Below are positions 24,947-33,720 of a stretch of 64,000 nt of DNA, in pieces; the first letter of the stretch is position 1, and each line of letters opens with the position of its first letter. A model generated the notes under the pieces. That model did not search any database. It was not told where the DNA came from and saw only the letters and a list, made by a program, of their open reading frames with translations. This DNA comes from Chitinophagaceae bacterium (GTDB taxonomy: Bacteria; Bacteroidota; Bacteroidia; Chitinophagales; Chitinophagaceae): positions 434,001 to 498,000 of the forward strand of contig SAIW01000006.1 of NCBI GenBank assembly GCA_004028795.1, in the 5' to 3' direction. The position numbers were made by a program, and so were the translations under genes.

Positions 24947-25717
24947 TTGCTAAAAGATATTATTATTGCCATACAAGCCTATTTTCAGGCTCACCGGTTT
25001 ATAAAAAAACATAAGCTGTGGAAGTGGATTATTATTCCGGGTGTTATTTATGCCATTTTGTTTTTTGTAGGTATCTATTTCTTCATTCATACAGCCAATA
25101 ACTTTTTTGAATATGTAAATAAGCATTTTTTAGAAAGTTCATTACAAAAATTGAAAGAAAGTTTCTTAGGCTTCTTAATAACATTAGGTACGGTAATGGT
25201 TTGGATGATGACCGTACTGTTTTACTTTTCTTTATTTAAATACTTCTTTCTGATTGTAGGCTCTCCCATTTTTGCTTATTTAAGTGAGAAAACAGAAGCT
25301 ATTATTGAAGGTTACGATTTACCCTTCAGCTTTAAAGAATTAATTGATAATATTTTCAGAGGAATAAAAATTGCATTGAGGAATACGCTTTGGCAAACTG
25401 TTTATTTAATAGGTATATTATTATTAAGCCTCATACCATTGATAGGTTGGGCAACACCTGTTTTAGCATTGCTGATAGAGTGCTATTATTATGGTTTTTC
25501 AATGTTAGACTACAGTATGGAAAGGCATAAAAAAACTGCTGCTGAAAGTATTTATTTTATTGGTAACCACAGAGGGCTTGCTATAGGTAATGGTATAGTA
25601 TTTTATTTAATGCATTGGCTGCCTGTGGTGGGTTGGGTATTGGCACCGGCTTATGCAGTGGTAGCAGCAACTTTAAGCATGTATCCTTTAAAAGAAGAAA
25701 ATAATTTAACTGCATGA
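24947..25717 (+). CDS. EI24 domain membrane protein (CysZ-like)
   Basis: 256 residues, apparently starting with TTG at 24947. Four or more membrane segments: KWIIIPGVIYAILFFVGIYF, LGTVMVWMMTVLFYFSLF, a pair around VYLIGILLLSLIPLIGW, and IVFYLMHWLPVVGWVLAP. The family contains the sulfate permease CysZ, but most Bacteroidota members are uncharacterised. Its stop overlaps the start of the methylase gene (ATGA), so the two are translationally coupled. Confidence 0.75.
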   Translation: MLKDIIIAIQAYFQAHRFIKKHKLWKWIIIPGVIYAILFFVGIYFFIHTANNFFEYVNKHFLESSLQKLKESFLGFLITLGTVMVWMMTVLFYFSLFKYFFLIVGSPIFAYLSEKTEAIIEGYDLPFSFKELIDNIFRGIKIALRNTLWQTVYLIGILLLSLIPLIGWATPVLALLIECYYYGFSMLDYSMERHKKTAAESIYFIGNHRGLAIGNGIVFYLMHWLPVVGWVLAPAYAVVAATLSMYPLKEENNLTA

Positions 25718-26415
25718 GTATTGGTACCGTTTATTTAATACCAACTGTATTGCATGAAGATAATTTGCAAACCATACCTACTTATGTATTAGATGCTGTA
25801 AAAAATTGCTCTGTATTTTTTGTTGAGAATGAAAAAACTGCCAGAAGGTTTTTAAAGAAATTATGGAGAGAAATGGTAATTGATGAGCATCAATGGTTTG
25901 CTATTCATAAAGCTGAAGAACAGGTACAAAATGAATTTATTAATCTTTTACAGCAAGGTAAAAACATTGGTATTATAAGCGAAGCAGGCTGTCCTGCTAT
26001 TGCAGACCCCGGACAAATATTGGTAGCCGCTGCACAAAAAAAAGATGCTGTTATAAAACCGTTGGTAGGGCCAAGTTCTATTTTATTAGCTTTAATGGCA
26101 AGTGGTATGAATGGCCAGCAGTTCGCTTTTCATGGTTATCTGCCTATTGACTCAATCGAAAGAAAAAAGAAGATAAAAGAGCTGGAACAGGAATCTTTTA
26201 AGAAAAACTGCACACAGATTTTTATAGAAACACCTTACAGAAATAATCAACTTATTAAAGATGTAATTGAAAGCTGTAAAAATGAAACAAGGCTTTGTAT
26301 AGCAGTAGATATAACTGCTTCAACAGAAAGTATTGTTACCAAAACCATTGCTCAATGGAAACAAAACATTCTTGATATTCATAAAAGATTGGCTATTTTT
26401 CTGATATATGCTTAA
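25714..26415 (+). CDS. RsmI-like tetrapyrrole-methylase-fold SAM methyltransferase
   Basis: 233 residues, shorter than RsmI (about 285). The methylase signature is present: GTVYLIPTVL (4-13), VFFVENEKTARRFLKK, ISEAGCPAIADPG (about 89-101), VGPSSILLALMASG and FHGYLPID. RsmI 2'-O-methylates C1402 of 16S rRNA; this looks like the shorter Bacteroidota relative, so the same target is inference. It is coupled by a 4-base overlap to the EI24 gene and overlaps the convergent DUF4249 gene by 4 bases. Confidence 0.8.
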   Translation: MSIGTVYLIPTVLHEDNLQTIPTYVLDAVKNCSVFFVENEKTARRFLKKLWREMVIDEHQWFAIHKAEEQVQNEFINLLQQGKNIGIISEAGCPAIADPGQILVAAAQKKDAVIKPLVGPSSILLALMASGMNGQQFAFHGYLPIDSIERKKKIKELEQESFKKNCTQIFIETPYRNNQLIKDVIESCKNETRLCIAVDITASTESIVTKTIAQWKQNILDIHKRLAIFLIYA

Positions 26416-27197
26416 GGCATTATAATCTTTTTTGTTCTGGAGGTATGTGCACTAAAGTACCCTAATGCTCCGTTACTGATATTACTTTCCGGATTGGTGG
26501 GCGTTGTTTGATTGCCTTGCAAATCTGCCAATGCAGACATATAACGATAAATGTATTTATCAATACATCTCATTTCAACGCTAACGGTATCGCCTGTTTT
26601 AATATTCAATGAATCATTATCAGGGTCTGAATAAATTATTCTTCTGGTATTTGTTCCGCCATCATTTACAATGTCATTCCATACGTTTATATTTTTTATA
26701 TAACGGCTGTTAACCATTTCAACAAACTGATAGCAATTGCCTAAACCCGGCGGATCTGTATAAACAGGTACCACTACTTTTAAATTTTTATTTCCGAACG
26801 TAATAAGGTCGGGTCTTAGTGAATCCAAATTTACCAGAGCAGGCATGGTACTGGTTGCAGTATATGTTTTACCATCGGCAATAACCGTTAACATATATGT
26901 TCTTCCCGAAACACCTGTTAAACTGCTTTTATAAGTTCCTTTTGTTGCCGATTCTGTAAGTATGGAAGTGTTACCTAAATTATCCTTTATACTCACAGTG
27001 GCGTTAGAAACTGCAGGATAAACATTATTACTGCTCACTGTAACAGATCTTGAAATAATTACTGTGGCAGTGTTTACATCATTTACAATACCTTCTATAA
27101 CAATTTGTGAAGGAGCATCATTCAAATCAACATTAATTGTTTTCTTACAGGAAATAAAAATGAAGAAAAGAGCGATGATATATAAATACTTTTTCAT
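26412..27197 (-). CDS. DUF4249 lipoprotein, partner of the TonB receptor
   Basis: 261 residues with a lipoprotein signal (LFFIFISC, Cys17). It has the DUF4249 layout: a beta domain right after the anchor (LNDAPSQIVIEGIVNDV), a carboxypeptidase-regulatory-like middle part and a C-terminal part with GYFSAHTSRTKK. DUF4249 proteins are encoded after TonB-dependent receptors and are thought to act as surface lipoproteins of the import complex. It starts 7 bases after the receptor stop, so the two form an operon. Confidence 0.82.
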   Translation of the reverse strand: MKKYLYIIALFFIFISCKKTINVDLNDAPSQIVIEGIVNDVNTATVIISRSVTVSSNNVYPAVSNATVSIKDNLGNTSILTESATKGTYKSSLTGVSGRTYMLTVIADGKTYTATSTMPALVNLDSLRPDLITFGNKNLKVVVPVYTDPPGLGNCYQFVEMVNSRYIKNINVWNDIVNDGGTNTRRIIYSDPDNDSLNIKTGDTVSVEMRCIDKYIYRYMSALADLQGNQTTPTNPESNISNGALGYFSAHTSRTKKIIMP

Positions 27198-27204
27198 TGT
27201 TCAA

Positions 27205-29544
27205 TTAAAATTTAAAATTCCATGTTATACTTGGCACAAAACGAAACAGTGTAGTTTGCTCTGCAATAGTTTTAGTCGGATTATTGGGATCGTCTTTAAA
27301 CTCTATACTATAAGCATTATCTCTTCCATACAAATTATAAATTCCAAACGTCCAGCTGCTTTGATACTTGCGGTTTTTATTTTTCTTATTATCATAAGTA
27401 GCTGCAAGATCTAATCGGTGGTAGGCAGGCATTCTGTAACCATTACGCTCTGTATATAAAAAAACAGTGGCATTATTTACCCTGTATTTACCTGAAGGGA
27501 ATGTTACCGCACTACCTGTGTAGTAAATAAAATTGCTTGATAAACTCCATTGTGCATTCAACTTATAAATAGCTACTATGGCTAAATCGTGTGTTCTGTC
27601 TTGCCTTGCAGCAAACCATTTTCCATTATCAATTCCATCAAATCTTTTCTCTGTTCTTGATATGGTATAGCCAATCCATCCTGTTAACTTTCCTGCCTTC
27701 TTTCTTACTAATAATTCCAAACCATACGCTCTGCCAACACCGTTTAGCAATAATTGGCTTTCAACATTATCATCCCCTCTTAACTGTGCACCGCTTCTAT
27801 AATCAATCTGGTTTTGCATCCACTTATAATAAGCTTCTGCAGAAAATTCATACATATTATTTTTGAAGTTTTTGAAGAAACCTGCACTTATCTGGTCTGC
27901 TATTTCAGGTTTTAAATTATTACTGCTCGATAGCCATAAATCTGTTGGAGATCCACTTGTTGAATTGCTTATCAAGTGCAGGTTTTGAATGTTTCTGGTG
28001 TAAGATGCTTTGAATGAAGTTACTTCATTTAACTGGTAGCTTGCAGATACTCTTGGTTCAACATTCCAGTAAGATGCAACTAACTGCCCCGCTGCATATT
28101 TTAGTGTATCGGTTGTATTTCCTGCACTGTCATATTTATAAAAACTGCCGGGCCCCCACACAGATAAATTAGTTAAACGCAAACCATAAACAATATTCAG
28201 TTTATCTGTTGCAGCTAACTCATGAGAAATATAAGCTGCACTTTCCCAGGAAGATTTATTTTGTGTGAAGTTGCTTTTAAAGCCCGGATTATCTGAACTT
28301 ATTTTACCGGGAGAAACTTCATGATGAATAACATTAGCACCAAACTTTAGTTTGTTGGCATTATTAATAAACAAATCAAAATCCTGTTTTAAATTAAAGT
28401 CTTCAATCTGAGAATCTATATGAATATTATCCTGACCGGATTTGATATTGATATTGTATTCAAACTTGCTATAGATAACAGAAGTGTTTGAAAATAAACG
28501 ATTGTTTACAACATGGTTCCAGCGTAATGTTGCTGTGCTGTTCCCCCAATCTGTATTAAAAGTTTGCCCAAAGCCCAATACATCCCTTCCGAAATAACCT
28601 GATAAAAACAATCTGTCTTTCTTACCTAAAATATAGTTGGCTTTTGCATTTAAATCGTAGAAATACAGCTTATTGCTTTTAATGGTTGTGTCTTTAGAAA
28701 ATTTAAGAAATGCATCTGCATAGGTTCTTCTTCCGCTTACAATAAAAGAGCCTTTATCTTTTACAATCGGGCCTTCAATATTTAATCTTGAAGCAATTAA
28801 ACCAACGCCGCCGCTAACATCATAATCTTTATTATTACCGTCTTTCATTTTTACATCTTCAACGGAAGATAACCTGCCGCCATATTGAGCAGGCATGGTT
28901 CCTTTATAAACACTTACATCTTTAATAGCATCAGAATTAAAAGTGGAGAAGAACCCTAATAAATGGGCTGCATTATATACAGGGGCTTCGTCTAATAAAA
29001 TTAAATTCTGGTCGCTGCTGCCACCACGTACATAAAAGCCGCTGTTACCTTCTCCGGCTGATTTAATACCCGGTAATAATTGTATTGATTTTAAAATATC
29101 TCTTTCACCAAATAATACAGGTAGTTGATTTATTTCATTAATATTTAATTTTTCAACACCCATTTGCGGTTTAGTGATATTATCATTTTTCTTTTTTGTG
29201 GTTACAGTTACTTCTGTAAGCGTTGTTGCCTGTGGTGTTAAAAAAATATCTAACTGCATATTAGCAGTAATACTAATAGCTTGTGTATAGAGCTGAAAGC
29301 CCTGAAAACTTACTATTAAATTATACTTACCTTCTTTAACCGTAAGTGAATAAAAGCCATAGCTATTGCTGATGGTACCGTTATTAGCTCCTTCAATTTT
29401 TACAGCTGCACCAATAAGAAGTTCTCCTGTTTTTTTGTCTTTTACTACGCCGTTGATTACCCATTTATTTTGTGCAAAAAGAGAAGACTGAATACAAAAA
29501 AAGAAAAGAACCAAAAGGAGTTTATAGAAAAAAAGCTTGCTCAT
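27205..29544 (-). CDS. TonB-dependent outer membrane receptor
   Basis: 779 residues. Signal peptide, then a carboxypeptidase-regulatory-like domain (VINGVVKDKKTGELLIGAAV, about 28-47), a plug domain (QLPVLFGERDILKSIQLLPG, GNSGFYVRGGSSDQNLILLD, and VSVYKGTMPAQYGGRLSSV), then a 22-strand barrel ending in SITWNFKF with the terminal Phe of outer-membrane proteins. It imports an unknown substrate; the DUF4249 partner in the same operon is typical of this class rather than SusC/SusD. No regulator is adjacent. Confidence 0.93.
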   Translation of the reverse strand: MSKLFFYKLLLVLFFFCIQSSLFAQNKWVINGVVKDKKTGELLIGAAVKIEGANNGTISNSYGFYSLTVKEGKYNLIVSFQGFQLYTQAISITANMQLDIFLTPQATTLTEVTVTTKKKNDNITKPQMGVEKLNINEINQLPVLFGERDILKSIQLLPGIKSAGEGNSGFYVRGGSSDQNLILLDEAPVYNAAHLLGFFSTFNSDAIKDVSVYKGTMPAQYGGRLSSVEDVKMKDGNNKDYDVSGGVGLIASRLNIEGPIVKDKGSFIVSGRRTYADAFLKFSKDTTIKSNKLYFYDLNAKANYILGKKDRLFLSGYFGRDVLGFGQTFNTDWGNSTATLRWNHVVNNRLFSNTSVIYSKFEYNINIKSGQDNIHIDSQIEDFNLKQDFDLFINNANKLKFGANVIHHEVSPGKISSDNPGFKSNFTQNKSSWESAAYISHELAATDKLNIVYGLRLTNLSVWGPGSFYKYDSAGNTTDTLKYAAGQLVASYWNVEPRVSASYQLNEVTSFKASYTRNIQNLHLISNSTSGSPTDLWLSSSNNLKPEIADQISAGFFKNFKNNMYEFSAEAYYKWMQNQIDYRSGAQLRGDDNVESQLLLNGVGRAYGLELLVRKKAGKLTGWIGYTISRTEKRFDGIDNGKWFAARQDRTHDLAIVAIYKLNAQWSLSSNFIYYTGSAVTFPSGKYRVNNATVFLYTERNGYRMPAYHRLDLAATYDNKKNKNRKYQSSWTFGIYNLYGRDNAYSIEFKDDPNNPTKTIAEQTTLFRFVPSITWNFKF

Positions 29545-29681
29545 AATAATTAAACAATACAGTTAAGAGATTGTTTTGGAATTGACGTGCAAGCTGTATT
29601 AATATTTTATGCAACCCTATTTATAAATTGTTAAATAGTATGAACGCTTTAACCGGAGAGAGGGGAAGACAAATAGATAAA

Positions 29682-29787
29682 GTCATTTCGAAGGTTCCCC
29701 GAATAAGTCGGGGCAGGCTCTGCCTGAGAAGTCTCATTATTAAGAGGTTAGATTTCTCGTTGGGTAAGCACCCAATCTCGAAATGAC
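29682..29787. repeat. Interspersed palindromic repeat family A, copy 2 (most complete)
   Basis: Starts gtcatttcgaaggtt and ends cccaatctcgaaatgac, so its ends are inverted repeats. Inside are two hairpins, CCCCGAATAAGTCGGGG and CAGGCTCTGCCTG. It lies in the 248-base gap between the TonB receptor and the plug-only gene. Confidence 0.8.
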
Positions 29788-29792
29788 GATAA

Positions 29793-30179
29793 CTATTTTT
29801 TCTTATTCAACGCAATTAAAACGGCTCCATGTAAACCTTGTGGACCGTAAGCTTCTACTGCAGCATCTCTTGCCAATACATTGATATCTTTTACATCCTG
29901 TAAGGTGTAGTTATTTAATATTTTATAATCAACCAGCTTTTTATTAATGATAATTAATGGACCGTCAGGAATGGTTACAGCAGCTTCTCTGGTAACATAA
30001 CTTACCAACGTATCTGCCTTATAATCGCCATTATTTTTTATAACCGGTTTAGCACCTGGTATATAGTTTAATACATTCTTTATAATAGAATCTACCCTTA
30101 CAGATAAGTTAGATTTTGTTTGAGCATTTATTGCAAAAGATATTAATAGAGAAACTATCAGTACCGATAACTTTTTCAT
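29793..30179 (-). CDS. Small secreted protein resembling a stand-alone TonB plug segment
   Basis: 128 residues with a signal peptide (MKKLSVLIVSLLISFAINAQ). The C-terminal half follows the pattern of SusC-type plug domains: PLIIINKKLVDYKILNNYTL, DVKDINVLARDAAVEAYGPQG then HGAVLIALNKK. There is no barrel, so it cannot be a receptor itself. It starts 11 bases after the CheY-like gene on the same strand and is the last of a three-gene run. A role as periplasmic competitor or adaptor of a receptor is speculation. Confidence 0.65.
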   Translation of the reverse strand: MKKLSVLIVSLLISFAINAQTKSNLSVRVDSIIKNVLNYIPGAKPVIKNNGDYKADTLVSYVTREAAVTIPDGPLIIINKKLVDYKILNNYTLQDVKDINVLARDAAVEAYGPQGLHGAVLIALNKKK

Positions 30180-30190
30180 AAAAAAATTAA

Positions 30191-30571
30191 TTACTTTTTT
30201 CCAAGAAGTTTTGTAATCTTTTCATTTAAGGAAGCTGCATTAAAAGGTTTTACAATAAATCCTACTCCGTATTGTGAAACTGCATTAATAATTTCTGTTT
30301 TAGCTTCAGCAGTAACAAATAAAATGGGTATAGAAGCCAAACTTCTGTCGTTCCGCATTTCTTTAACTAAACCAAGACCATCAAGTATCGGCATATTCCA
30401 ATCAGATATAACAAAATCAAACCGCTCTTTTTTAAGTTTTGATAATGCCATTGATCCATCTTCTGCTTCGTCAACATCAGTATGACCAAGTTCTTTAAGT
30501 AAATTTCTTATAATTCTTCTTATAGTAGAATAGTCGTCAACGACTAAGAACCGGGTTTTAGAATCTGCCAT
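30191..30571 (-). CDS. CheY-like single-domain response regulator
   Basis: 126 residues, a receiver domain and nothing else. Acidic pocket Asp12/Asp13 (VVDDYST), phosphorylation site Asp57 (VISDWNMP), Thr87 (VTAEAK) and Lys108 (VKPF) all fall at or within one residue of their E. coli CheY positions, and Trp58 is also shared. It lacks a DNA-binding or enzyme domain. No chemotaxis genes are in the window. Upstream is the M28 peptidase gene (29 bases) and downstream the plug-like gene (11 bases). Confidence 0.92.
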   Translation of the reverse strand: MADSKTRFLVVDDYSTIRRIIRNLLKELGHTDVDEAEDGSMALSKLKKERFDFVISDWNMPILDGLGLVKEMRNDRSLASIPILFVTAEAKTEIINAVSQYGVGFIVKPFNAASLNEKITKLLGKK

Positions 30572-30600
30572 ACTTTACCATTTTAATTTAGTTTTTAAAA

Positions 30601-31971
30601 TCAGAGCCCATATTTATCAATTAAATAAATTAATGCAGCCATATTTATTGCACCCAATAATAATTCTCTTTTGTTTACATTTTCAAATACATCGCTTCGG
30701 GCATGATGAATATCAAAATAACGTTGATTATCGGGTCTTAATTCTGCAACAGGGGTTTGCATATTTCTTTGCAACGGGCTAACATCTGCACCGCCGCCAC
30801 CTTCGTCTAAACTCTCACTGCCATAAGGTTTCAGCAGATTAATCCAGCTTTGAATTTTAGCAATTTTGTCTTTACTCATACCCAAGCTAAAGCCTCTTGG
30901 CGTAAAGCCGCCATTATCACTTTCTAATGCAAATATGTGTTGTTCATTTTTTGCTTTAGCTTCTTCTGCATATTTATTACCGCCACGCAAACCATTTTCT
31001 TCATTGGCAAATAATACAAACCGTAAAGTATGTTTCGGCTGATAACCTAATGCTTTTAATACTCTTAACACTTCCATAGTATGTACAATGCCTGCACCAT
31101 CATCATTTGCTCCTTCATTTACATCCCAACTATCTAAATGCCCGCCTACTGTTATGTATTGATTAGGAAATTCTGTTCCTTTTAATTCTGCAATAACATT
31201 ATGGCCGATAGTATCCGGTAAAAATTTTGCATATGTTGTAACGGACACTTTTACCTTTTCTTTAGTTGCTGCATTCCATAGTTTATCTGCATCATACAAA
31301 CCCAAGGCAGCAGCAGGAATTTTAGGGAAAGAATCATTATAAGCCATAGCACCTGTATGCGGATTATTATCTGTTGCTTCTGTTAAAGAACGAATTAAAA
31401 CCGCTACTGCTCCGTATTTGGCAGCCCGGCTTGGTCCGTTTCTTCTGTACACACCTGTTTCTCCATACGCCTGACCTGGAACTACATAAGTAGGATTAAA
31501 CCCATAGTTGTAATAAACAATTTTCCCCTTCACTTCATCTTTTCTTTTTTCTAATTCAGCAAAATCTTTAACAGCCAACACTTCTGCTTCTACAGGTTTA
31601 CCATTGCTGCCTAAAGAATTGCCCAAAGCCAAGGCATCTAATGTTATATTAACTTTTTTACCATTTTGTTCAGTAATAACTACTTTATCTTTTCCGCCGC
31701 GTACCCAATGCGGTACCATACATTCCTGCAGGTACACATTATCTGCTCCTAAACTTTCTAAAGTTTTTTTGCCCCATATAGTTGCTTTAGCAAACTGCGG
31801 AGAACCTGCTAATCTTCCGCCAATATTTTTGGTTAAGTCTCTTAATAAATCGTAGGCTTTACCATTCGTAAAAACTTCATCAGAAATTTTTTTTATAAAT
31901 AATGAATCAACATTTTGTTGAGCAGTTGCTGCAAAAGGTGCAGCCAATAAAAGGAGTAGTAACTTTTTCAT
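30601..31971 (-). CDS. Secreted M28 family metallopeptidase
   Basis: 456 residues with a signal peptide (MKKLLLLLLAAPFAATAQ). A PA-like insert precedes the catalytic domain. Two-zinc site: His278 and Asp280 in GGHLDSWD, Asp290 in GANDDGAG, Glu324/Glu325 in ANEENGLRGG, and a late FDIHHARSD. The family includes aminopeptidases and carboxypeptidases (plasma glutamate carboxypeptidase is similar in layout). It acts outside the cytoplasm on peptides. First gene of an apparent three-gene run with cheY-like and plug-like genes. Confidence 0.9.
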   Translation of the reverse strand: MKKLLLLLLAAPFAATAQQNVDSLFIKKISDEVFTNGKAYDLLRDLTKNIGGRLAGSPQFAKATIWGKKTLESLGADNVYLQECMVPHWVRGGKDKVVITEQNGKKVNITLDALALGNSLGSNGKPVEAEVLAVKDFAELEKRKDEVKGKIVYYNYGFNPTYVVPGQAYGETGVYRRNGPSRAAKYGAVAVLIRSLTEATDNNPHTGAMAYNDSFPKIPAAALGLYDADKLWNAATKEKVKVSVTTYAKFLPDTIGHNVIAELKGTEFPNQYITVGGHLDSWDVNEGANDDGAGIVHTMEVLRVLKALGYQPKHTLRFVLFANEENGLRGGNKYAEEAKAKNEQHIFALESDNGGFTPRGFSLGMSKDKIAKIQSWINLLKPYGSESLDEGGGGADVSPLQRNMQTPVAELRPDNQRYFDIHHARSDVFENVNKRELLLGAINMAALIYLIDKYGL

Positions 31972-32267
31972 GAATTCTTTTTTGTATTTCCGCCTTTAAC
32001 GGAAAATATTTTTGTTTTATGAAACTGACCATACATTTCTTTTGATGATAATTTTTGTATAGCTCATTTCATGCGTTTAAAGATAATGAAACGAAAGAAT
32101 GCATTTGAAATTAAGTTATGATGAACGGATTTATAATGAATGCATATTTGTTGTTACTTCGTTTGCTGAAGTCAGCAAAGTCAGAAAGACTGTAATTCCG
32201 ATAGTCACTCCTGATTCAGTTTTTTTTTTCAGACTTACTGACTACAGACTAAAAACTCAAATTAACT
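31972..32267. other. Non-coding spacer between divergent M28 peptidase and bshA genes
   Basis: About 296 bases without a convincing gene. It holds a small hairpin (TCCGcctttaaCGGA near 31990), a 10-base T run near 32220, and repeated GTCAG/CAGAC words between 32172 and 32247 that form an imperfect inverted repeat just before bshA. A short open frame across it has no protein-like composition. Confidence 0.4.
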
Positions 32268-33407
32268 ATGCGTATAGGAATTGTTTGCTATCCTACATTT
32301 GGCGGAAGTGGCGTATTGGCAACTGAATTAGGGAAAGCTCTGGCAGATAAAGGCCATAAAGTTCACTTCATAACTTATCAGCAACCGGTCAGGCTGAACG
32401 TTTTTAATACCAATATTTTTTATCATGAAGTACGCGTACCCACTTACCCTTTATTTGATTATCCGCCATATGAAGTGGCTTTGGCAAGTACTATGGTTGA
32501 TGTAATTATGAATTATGACCTGGATTTACTACATGTGCATTATGCTATACCGCATGCAAGTGCTGCCTATATGGCCAAACAGATTGTATTAAATAAAACA
32601 GGCAGAAATGTGCCTGTTATTACCACTTTGCATGGTACCGATATAACATTAGTAGGGCGTGATAAAACCTATGAACCTGTTGTAACATTTTCTATTAATG
32701 AAAGTGATGCGATAACTGCCGTATCTGAAAATTTAAAAACCGAAACGTACAAGAGTTTTGCCATAAAAAAGGAGATAGAAGTCATTACAAATTTTGTTGA
32801 TGTAAGCAGATTTAATAAAAAACCGATTGACGCTTTTAAAAAAGTAATTGCACCTAATGGTGAAAAAGTTTTGATACACGCATCTAACTTTAGAAAAGTA
32901 AAACGTGTGGGTGATGTGGTGAAAGTATTGGCTGAAGTAAAAAAATATATGCCCGCTAAACTATTAATGGTTGGTGATGGCCCTGAAAGGCCTATGGCAG
33001 AAGAATTAGCAAGAGAGTTAGGTGTTATTGACAGCATTAGTTTTGTTGGTAAGCAGGAACAGATGGAAGAAATTTTAGCAGTCAGCGATATTTTTTTATT
33101 GCCCAGTGAATATGAAAGTTTTGGTTTAGCTGCCTTAGAAGCAATGGCTGCAAGAGTTGTGGTGATAAGTACTAATGCAGGTGGTTTAAGTGAAATTAAT
33201 ATTCAGGGAGAAACGGGTTTTTTGGCCAATGTAGGCGATGTAGCTGCCATGAGTGATTTTGCTATTGCATTATTAAAGAATGAAGAACGATTGGAAATAA
33301 TGAAAGAGAAAGCATACAAAAAGGCTTTAGAGTTTGATATTAAAAATATTGTACCGCAATATGAAAAACTATATAATCGCTACTGCAGAATGACGCCTTG
33401 TATTTAA
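32268..33407 (+). CDS. bshA: N-acetyl-alpha-D-glucosaminyl L-malate synthase BshA (bacillithiol)
   Basis: 379 residues, normal length. A GT4 glycosyltransferase that joins GlcNAc from UDP-GlcNAc to L-malate, the first step of bacillithiol synthesis. It starts MRIGIVCYPTFGGSGVLATE with the Gly loop typical of BshA, then HVHYAIPHASAAYMA, LHGTDITLVG, and the donor-binding LLPSEYESFGLAALEAMA. bshB and bshC are not in the window. Cytoplasmic. Confidence 0.93.
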   Translation: MRIGIVCYPTFGGSGVLATELGKALADKGHKVHFITYQQPVRLNVFNTNIFYHEVRVPTYPLFDYPPYEVALASTMVDVIMNYDLDLLHVHYAIPHASAAYMAKQIVLNKTGRNVPVITTLHGTDITLVGRDKTYEPVVTFSINESDAITAVSENLKTETYKSFAIKKEIEVITNFVDVSRFNKKPIDAFKKVIAPNGEKVLIHASNFRKVKRVGDVVKVLAEVKKYMPAKLLMVGDGPERPMAEELARELGVIDSISFVGKQEQMEEILAVSDIFLLPSEYESFGLAALEAMAARVVVISTNAGGLSEINIQGETGFLANVGDVAAMSDFAIALLKNEERLEIMKEKAYKKALEFDIKNIVPQYEKLYNRYCRMTPCI

Positions 33408-33440
33408 AAGAGGTTTAAAGTTTGAGAGTTTAAGGTTTAA

Positions 33441-33680
33441 TCAGGCTTCTTCTACAGGATATTTTTCAGTTGTTTCGGCAATATATGTTTTCAATTTTTC
33501 AATCCATTCTTTTGCTTCGGCAGTAAGGTCTTCCTGTATTTCATCAAGTATCTGCGTTCCTCTTTCTTTTAAGTGAGTTAACAATTGTTTTCCTTTTTCA
33601 GTACTTAATAAATAAGCAATACCCGCACCGGCCAATGCACTTAAAATAATGATGGTTAATAATTTCTGATTATCTTTCAT
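33441..33680 (-). CDS. YtxH-like small membrane protein
   Basis: 79 residues from the Met at 33680; a start three codons upstream is possible. One N-terminal membrane helix with the glycine motif ALAGAGIAYLLSTEKGKQL, then an amphipathic, charged helical tail (LKERGTQILDEIQEDLTAEA). Such proteins are common, often stress-related, and have no known mechanism. Confidence 0.75.
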   Translation of the reverse strand: MKDNQKLLTIIILSALAGAGIAYLLSTEKGKQLLTHLKERGTQILDEIQEDLTAEAKEWIEKLKTYIAETTEKYPVEEA

Positions 33681-33720
33681 AAACAACATTTTCTTTATAA
33701 AGCTAACTAAAAGCTATTAC

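Noticed and set aside
32099-32326. Open frame overlapping the start of bshA
   Set aside because: No protein-like composition, runs into bshA in another frame, and covers spacer repeats.
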